Below are positions 61,621 through 64,000 of a stretch of DNA of 64,000 nt, in pieces. The notes beneath the pieces are model-generated. The model saw only the letters and a program-made list of their open reading frames with translations, made no database searches and was not told the DNA's origin. Source of the DNA: Mycobacterium saskatchewanense. Lineage in GTDB: Bacteria > Actinomycetota > Actinomycetes > Mycobacteriales > Mycobacteriaceae. A program made the translations under genes and the position numbers. The DNA lies in assembly GCF_010729105.1 (NCBI RefSeq), contig NZ_AP022573.1:1054001-1118000 (forward strand). Direction: 5' to 3'. Within the stretch, counting starts at the first letter, position 1, and each line of letters starts with the position of its first letter.

Positions 61621-63129
61621 TTAGCTGGTGAGTTGCTCGACCAGTTCGACGGCGCTGTCCACCGAGTCCAGCAGCGCGCCGACGTGCGCCTTGCTGCCCC
61701 GAAGCGGCTCGAGGGTCGGGATGCGGACGAGCGAATCGCCACCGAGGTCGAAGATCACCGAGTCCCAGCTGGCGGCGGCGATGTCGGCACCGAAGCGGCG
61801 CAGGCACTCCCCCCGGAAGTAGGCGCGGGTGTCGGTCGGCGGATTGTCGACGGCCTCGAGCACCTGGTGCTCGCTGACCAGACGCTTCATCGACCCGCGT
61901 GCCACCAGCCGGTTGTAGAGGCCCTTGTCCAGCCGGACGTCGGAATATTGCAGATCGACCAGGTGCAGCCGGGGCGCCGACCAGCTCAGGTTCTCCCGCT
62001 GCCGGAAGCCTTCGAGCAACCGCAACTTGGCCGGCCAATCCAGCAGCTCCGCGCACTCCATCGGGTCGCGCTCCAGCAGGTCGAGCACGTTCGCCCAGGT
62101 CTCGACGATGTCGGACGCGCGCGGATCGGGATCTCGGCCGTCGACCAGCTTTGCGGCGCGGTCGAGATAAATCCGTTGCAGCGCAAGGGCTGTCATCTCG
62201 CGGCCGTCGGCCATGGCGACGGCGACCCGCAGCGACGGATCGCGGCTGATCGCGTGGACGGCGTGCACCGGCCGCGCCAGCATCAGGTCGCTCAGGTCTA
62301 TCCCGTGGGCCGGGCCCTCCTCGATCAGGTCGAGGACCAGCGCGGTGGTGCCCAGCTTCAGGTAGGTCGACGTCTCCGCGAGGTTGGCGTCGCCGATGAT
62401 GACGTGCAGCCGGCGGTATCGGTCGGCGTCGGCGTGCGGCTCGTCGCGGGTGTTGATGATGCCGCGCTTGAGCGTCGTCTCGAGCCCGACCTCGACCTCG
62501 ATGTAGTCGGAGCGCTGCGACAGCTGGAAGCCGGCCTCGTCGCCCGAGGGGCCGATGCCGACGCGGCCGGAACCCGTCACGACCTGCCGGGACACCAGGA
62601 ACGGGGTGAGGCCCGCGATGATGGCCGAGAACGGCGTCTGCCGCGACATCAGGTAGTTCTCGTGCGCCCCGTAGGAAGCGCCCTTGCCGTCCACGTTGTT
62701 CTTGTAAAGCTGCAGTTTGGCGGCCCCCGGCACGCTGGCGACGTGCCTGGCGGCGGCCTCCATCACCCGCTCGCCGGCCTTGTCCCAGATCACGGCGTCG
62801 AGGGCGTCCGCGCACTCGGGCGCGGAATACTCCGGGTGCGCGTGGTCGACGTAGAGGCGGGCGCCGTTGGTCAGGATCATGTTGGCCGCGCCGACCTCGT
62901 CGGCGTCGACCACCGGTGGCGGCCCGGCCGAGCGGCTCAGGTCGAACCCGCGCGCATCCCGCAGCGGCGATTCCACCTCGTAGTCCCACCGGGTGCGTTT
63001 GGCCCGCTGGATGCCGGCGGCGGCCGCATAGGCCAGCACCGCCTGCGTCGACGTGAGGATCGGGTTGGCGGTCGGGTCGGACGGCGACGAGATGCCGTAC
63101 TCGACCTCCGTCCCGATAATCCTTTGCAT
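61621..63129 (-). CDS. dop: Pup deamidase/depupylase Dop
   Basis: A 502-residue enzyme of the same family as PafA. It turns the C-terminal Gln of Pup into Glu and can remove Pup from tagged proteins. Signatures: [21 protein letters not shown] at the start, [47 protein letters not shown] and [20 protein letters not shown]. The region near residues 35-75 has the longer loop that separates Dop from PafA. ATG at 63129. Corresponds to Rv2112c; the ATPase gene (mpa) is not within the window. Confidence 0.97.
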   Translation of the reverse strand: MQRIIGTEVEYGISSPSDPTANPILTSTQAVLAYAAAAGIQRAKRTRWDYEVESPLRDARGFDLSRSAGPPPVVDADEVGAANMILTNGARLYVDHAHPEYSAPECADALDAVIWDKAGERVMEAAARHVASVPGAAKLQLYKNNVDGKGASYGAHENYLMSRQTPFSAIIAGLTPFLVSRQVVTGSGRVGIGPSGDEAGFQLSQRSDYIEVEVGLETTLKRGIINTRDEPHADADRYRRLHVIIGDANLAETSTYLKLGTTALVLDLIEEGPAHGIDLSDLMLARPVHAVHAISRDPSLRVAVAMADGREMTALALQRIYLDRAAKLVDGRDPDPRASDIVETWANVLDLLERDPMECAELLDWPAKLRLLEGFRQRENLSWSAPRLHLVDLQYSDVRLDKGLYNRLVARGSMKRLVSEHQVLEAVDNPPTDTRAYFRGECLRRFGADIAAASWDSVIFDLGGDSLVRIPTLEPLRGSKAHVGALLDSVDSAVELVEQLTS

Positions 63130-63228
63130 GCCACCAGCCTAGGCCGCCGACGAACCGGCCCGCGCTGGGGCATGAGCCGCTGACCCGCCACCGGGCCGGC
63201 GGACTGCTCGCGCGGTTACGGTTGTCTC

Positions 63229-63984
63229 GTGCCGCCTTGGCCTGTCTTCGTCGGCGTCGGCGCGGTGCTGGGCTCGCTGAGCGGCCTATTCGGCGTAGGC
63301 GGGTCGTCATTGGCCACTCCGCTGTTGTCCGTGCTCGGAGTGCCCGGTCTGATGGCAGTCGCGTCGCCGCTCCCCGCGACGGTGCCTACGGCGGTGACGG
63401 CGGCCTGGCCGTACGTTCGCCGACGCAATGTCCGCCCACGTGCGGCGCTGTGGTCACTAGTGGGCGCGGTTCCGGCCAGTGTCATCGGCGCATTGCTCGC
63501 GCATCTGATCGGCGGTGGCCCGCTGCTCATCGCTTCCGGTGTCGCGCTGGTCGCGGTGGGTGTCAGGGTCCTGCGTCCCGTGTCCGATCGCGCCCACCGC
63601 GTCGGCGAAGCCCGGCGCCGGGACCGTCCCATGCTCGTGGCGGCGTCCGCGGGGGTAGGGCTATTCACCGGCCTGCTCGCCAACGGCGGCGGTTTTCTCC
63701 TTGTTCCGATGTTCCTGCTCGTGTTCGGTCTGACCATGTTGGAGGCCGCCGGCACCAGCCTGGCCGTGGTCGCGGCGCTGGCCATCCCGACGACCGCGAT
63801 GCACGGGGCGCTCGGACACATCGACTGGTCCGTGGCCGGGGCGCTGGCGATCGGGGCTACCCCTGCCAGCGCCGTCACGGCGTTGTGGGCGCAGCACAAG
63901 AACGCTCGGCGCATGCAGGCCGCCTTCGCGTGGTTTCTGATCGTCAGCGGGGCGGCGTTCATCTTGTACCGGCTGGTCGCGTGA
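63229..63984 (+). CDS. TSUP (TauE/SafE) family membrane transporter
   Basis: A 251-residue integral membrane protein with seven or eight hydrophobic segments. The first half has VFVGVGAVLGSLSGLFGVGGSSLATPLL with the conserved G-x-G-G loop, repeated in the second half as GVGLFTGLLANGGGFLLVPMFLLVFG; such paired repeats mark the TSUP family, which moves sulfite, sulfonates or other small anions. Substrate unknown. GTG start at 63229; divergent from dop across 99 bp. Confidence 0.9.
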   Translation: MPPWPVFVGVGAVLGSLSGLFGVGGSSLATPLLSVLGVPGLMAVASPLPATVPTAVTAAWPYVRRRNVRPRAALWSLVGAVPASVIGALLAHLIGGGPLLIASGVALVAVGVRVLRPVSDRAHRVGEARRRDRPMLVAASAGVGLFTGLLANGGGFLLVPMFLLVFGLTMLEAAGTSLAVVAALAIPTTAMHGALGHIDWSVAGALAIGATPASAVTALWAQHKNARRMQAAFAWFLIVSGAAFILYRLVA

Positions 63985-64000
63985 ATCGATCCGCCGCGAC

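Overview
The window is a contiguous piece of a high-GC mycobacterial chromosome. Gene content and order follow the Rv2047c-Rv2113 region of Mycobacterium tuberculosis: pks12, rbpA, ppm1/lnt, fxsA, the cob genes, sigC, pepE, helY, tatAC, pafBC, pafA, prcBA, pup and dop. Separate lnt and ppm1 genes, a PPE gene of the PxxPxxW type and many accessory insertions point to a slow-growing non-tuberculous Mycobacterium, perhaps near the M. avium complex. The species is inferred from gene content only.

Layout. 1-302: start of an epimerase-like gene. 324-12830: a two-module reducing polyketide synthase (pks12) with a long, almost identical internal repeat. 13171-21156: a small zinc-binding protein, RbpA, Ppm1, Lnt, an amidohydrolase, FxsA, a dienelactone hydrolase, a DJ-1/PfpI protein and a PPOX-type F420 protein. 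21423-25278: an accessory operon (DUF1214, sulfotransferase, TetR, SDR). 25300-34639: cobalamin genes cobN, cobG, cobH and cobIJ, interrupted by an IS30-family element and a broken flavin monooxygenase. 34627-41347: MmpL/MmpS behind a CsoR-type palindrome, a PPE protein, and an anti-sigma-like membrane protein in frame with SigC. 41344-45188: cobK, cobM, cobL, an SDR and an Rv2074-like protein. 45199-48585: a CpnT-like toxin with a C-terminal ADP-ribosyltransferase domain, followed by three paralogous small genes that are probably immunity genes. 48668-55811: pepE, an exonuclease, a DUF4333 protein, helY and tatC/tatA. 55903-63129: pafC, pafB, pafA, prcA, prcB, pup and dop (the Pup-proteasome system). 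63229-63984: a TSUP transporter.

How the genes work together. Pks12 and Ppm1 serve mycoketide and polyprenol-phosphate-mannose glycolipid synthesis; Lnt acylates lipoproteins. The Cob enzymes make the corrin ring by the aerobic route and insert cobalt. Dop and PafA remove or attach Pup, PrcBA degrades pupylated proteins, and PafBC is the neighbouring transcription regulator pair.

Most unusual parts: (1) the CpnT-like ADP-ribosyltransferase toxin with a recently duplicated immunity array in a locally AT-richer patch; (2) an open frame joining a zinc anti-sigma domain, a His/Met-rich membrane domain and SigC, close to a copper-type (CsoR) operator in front of mmpS/mmpL, which suggests a copper-linked regulatory block.
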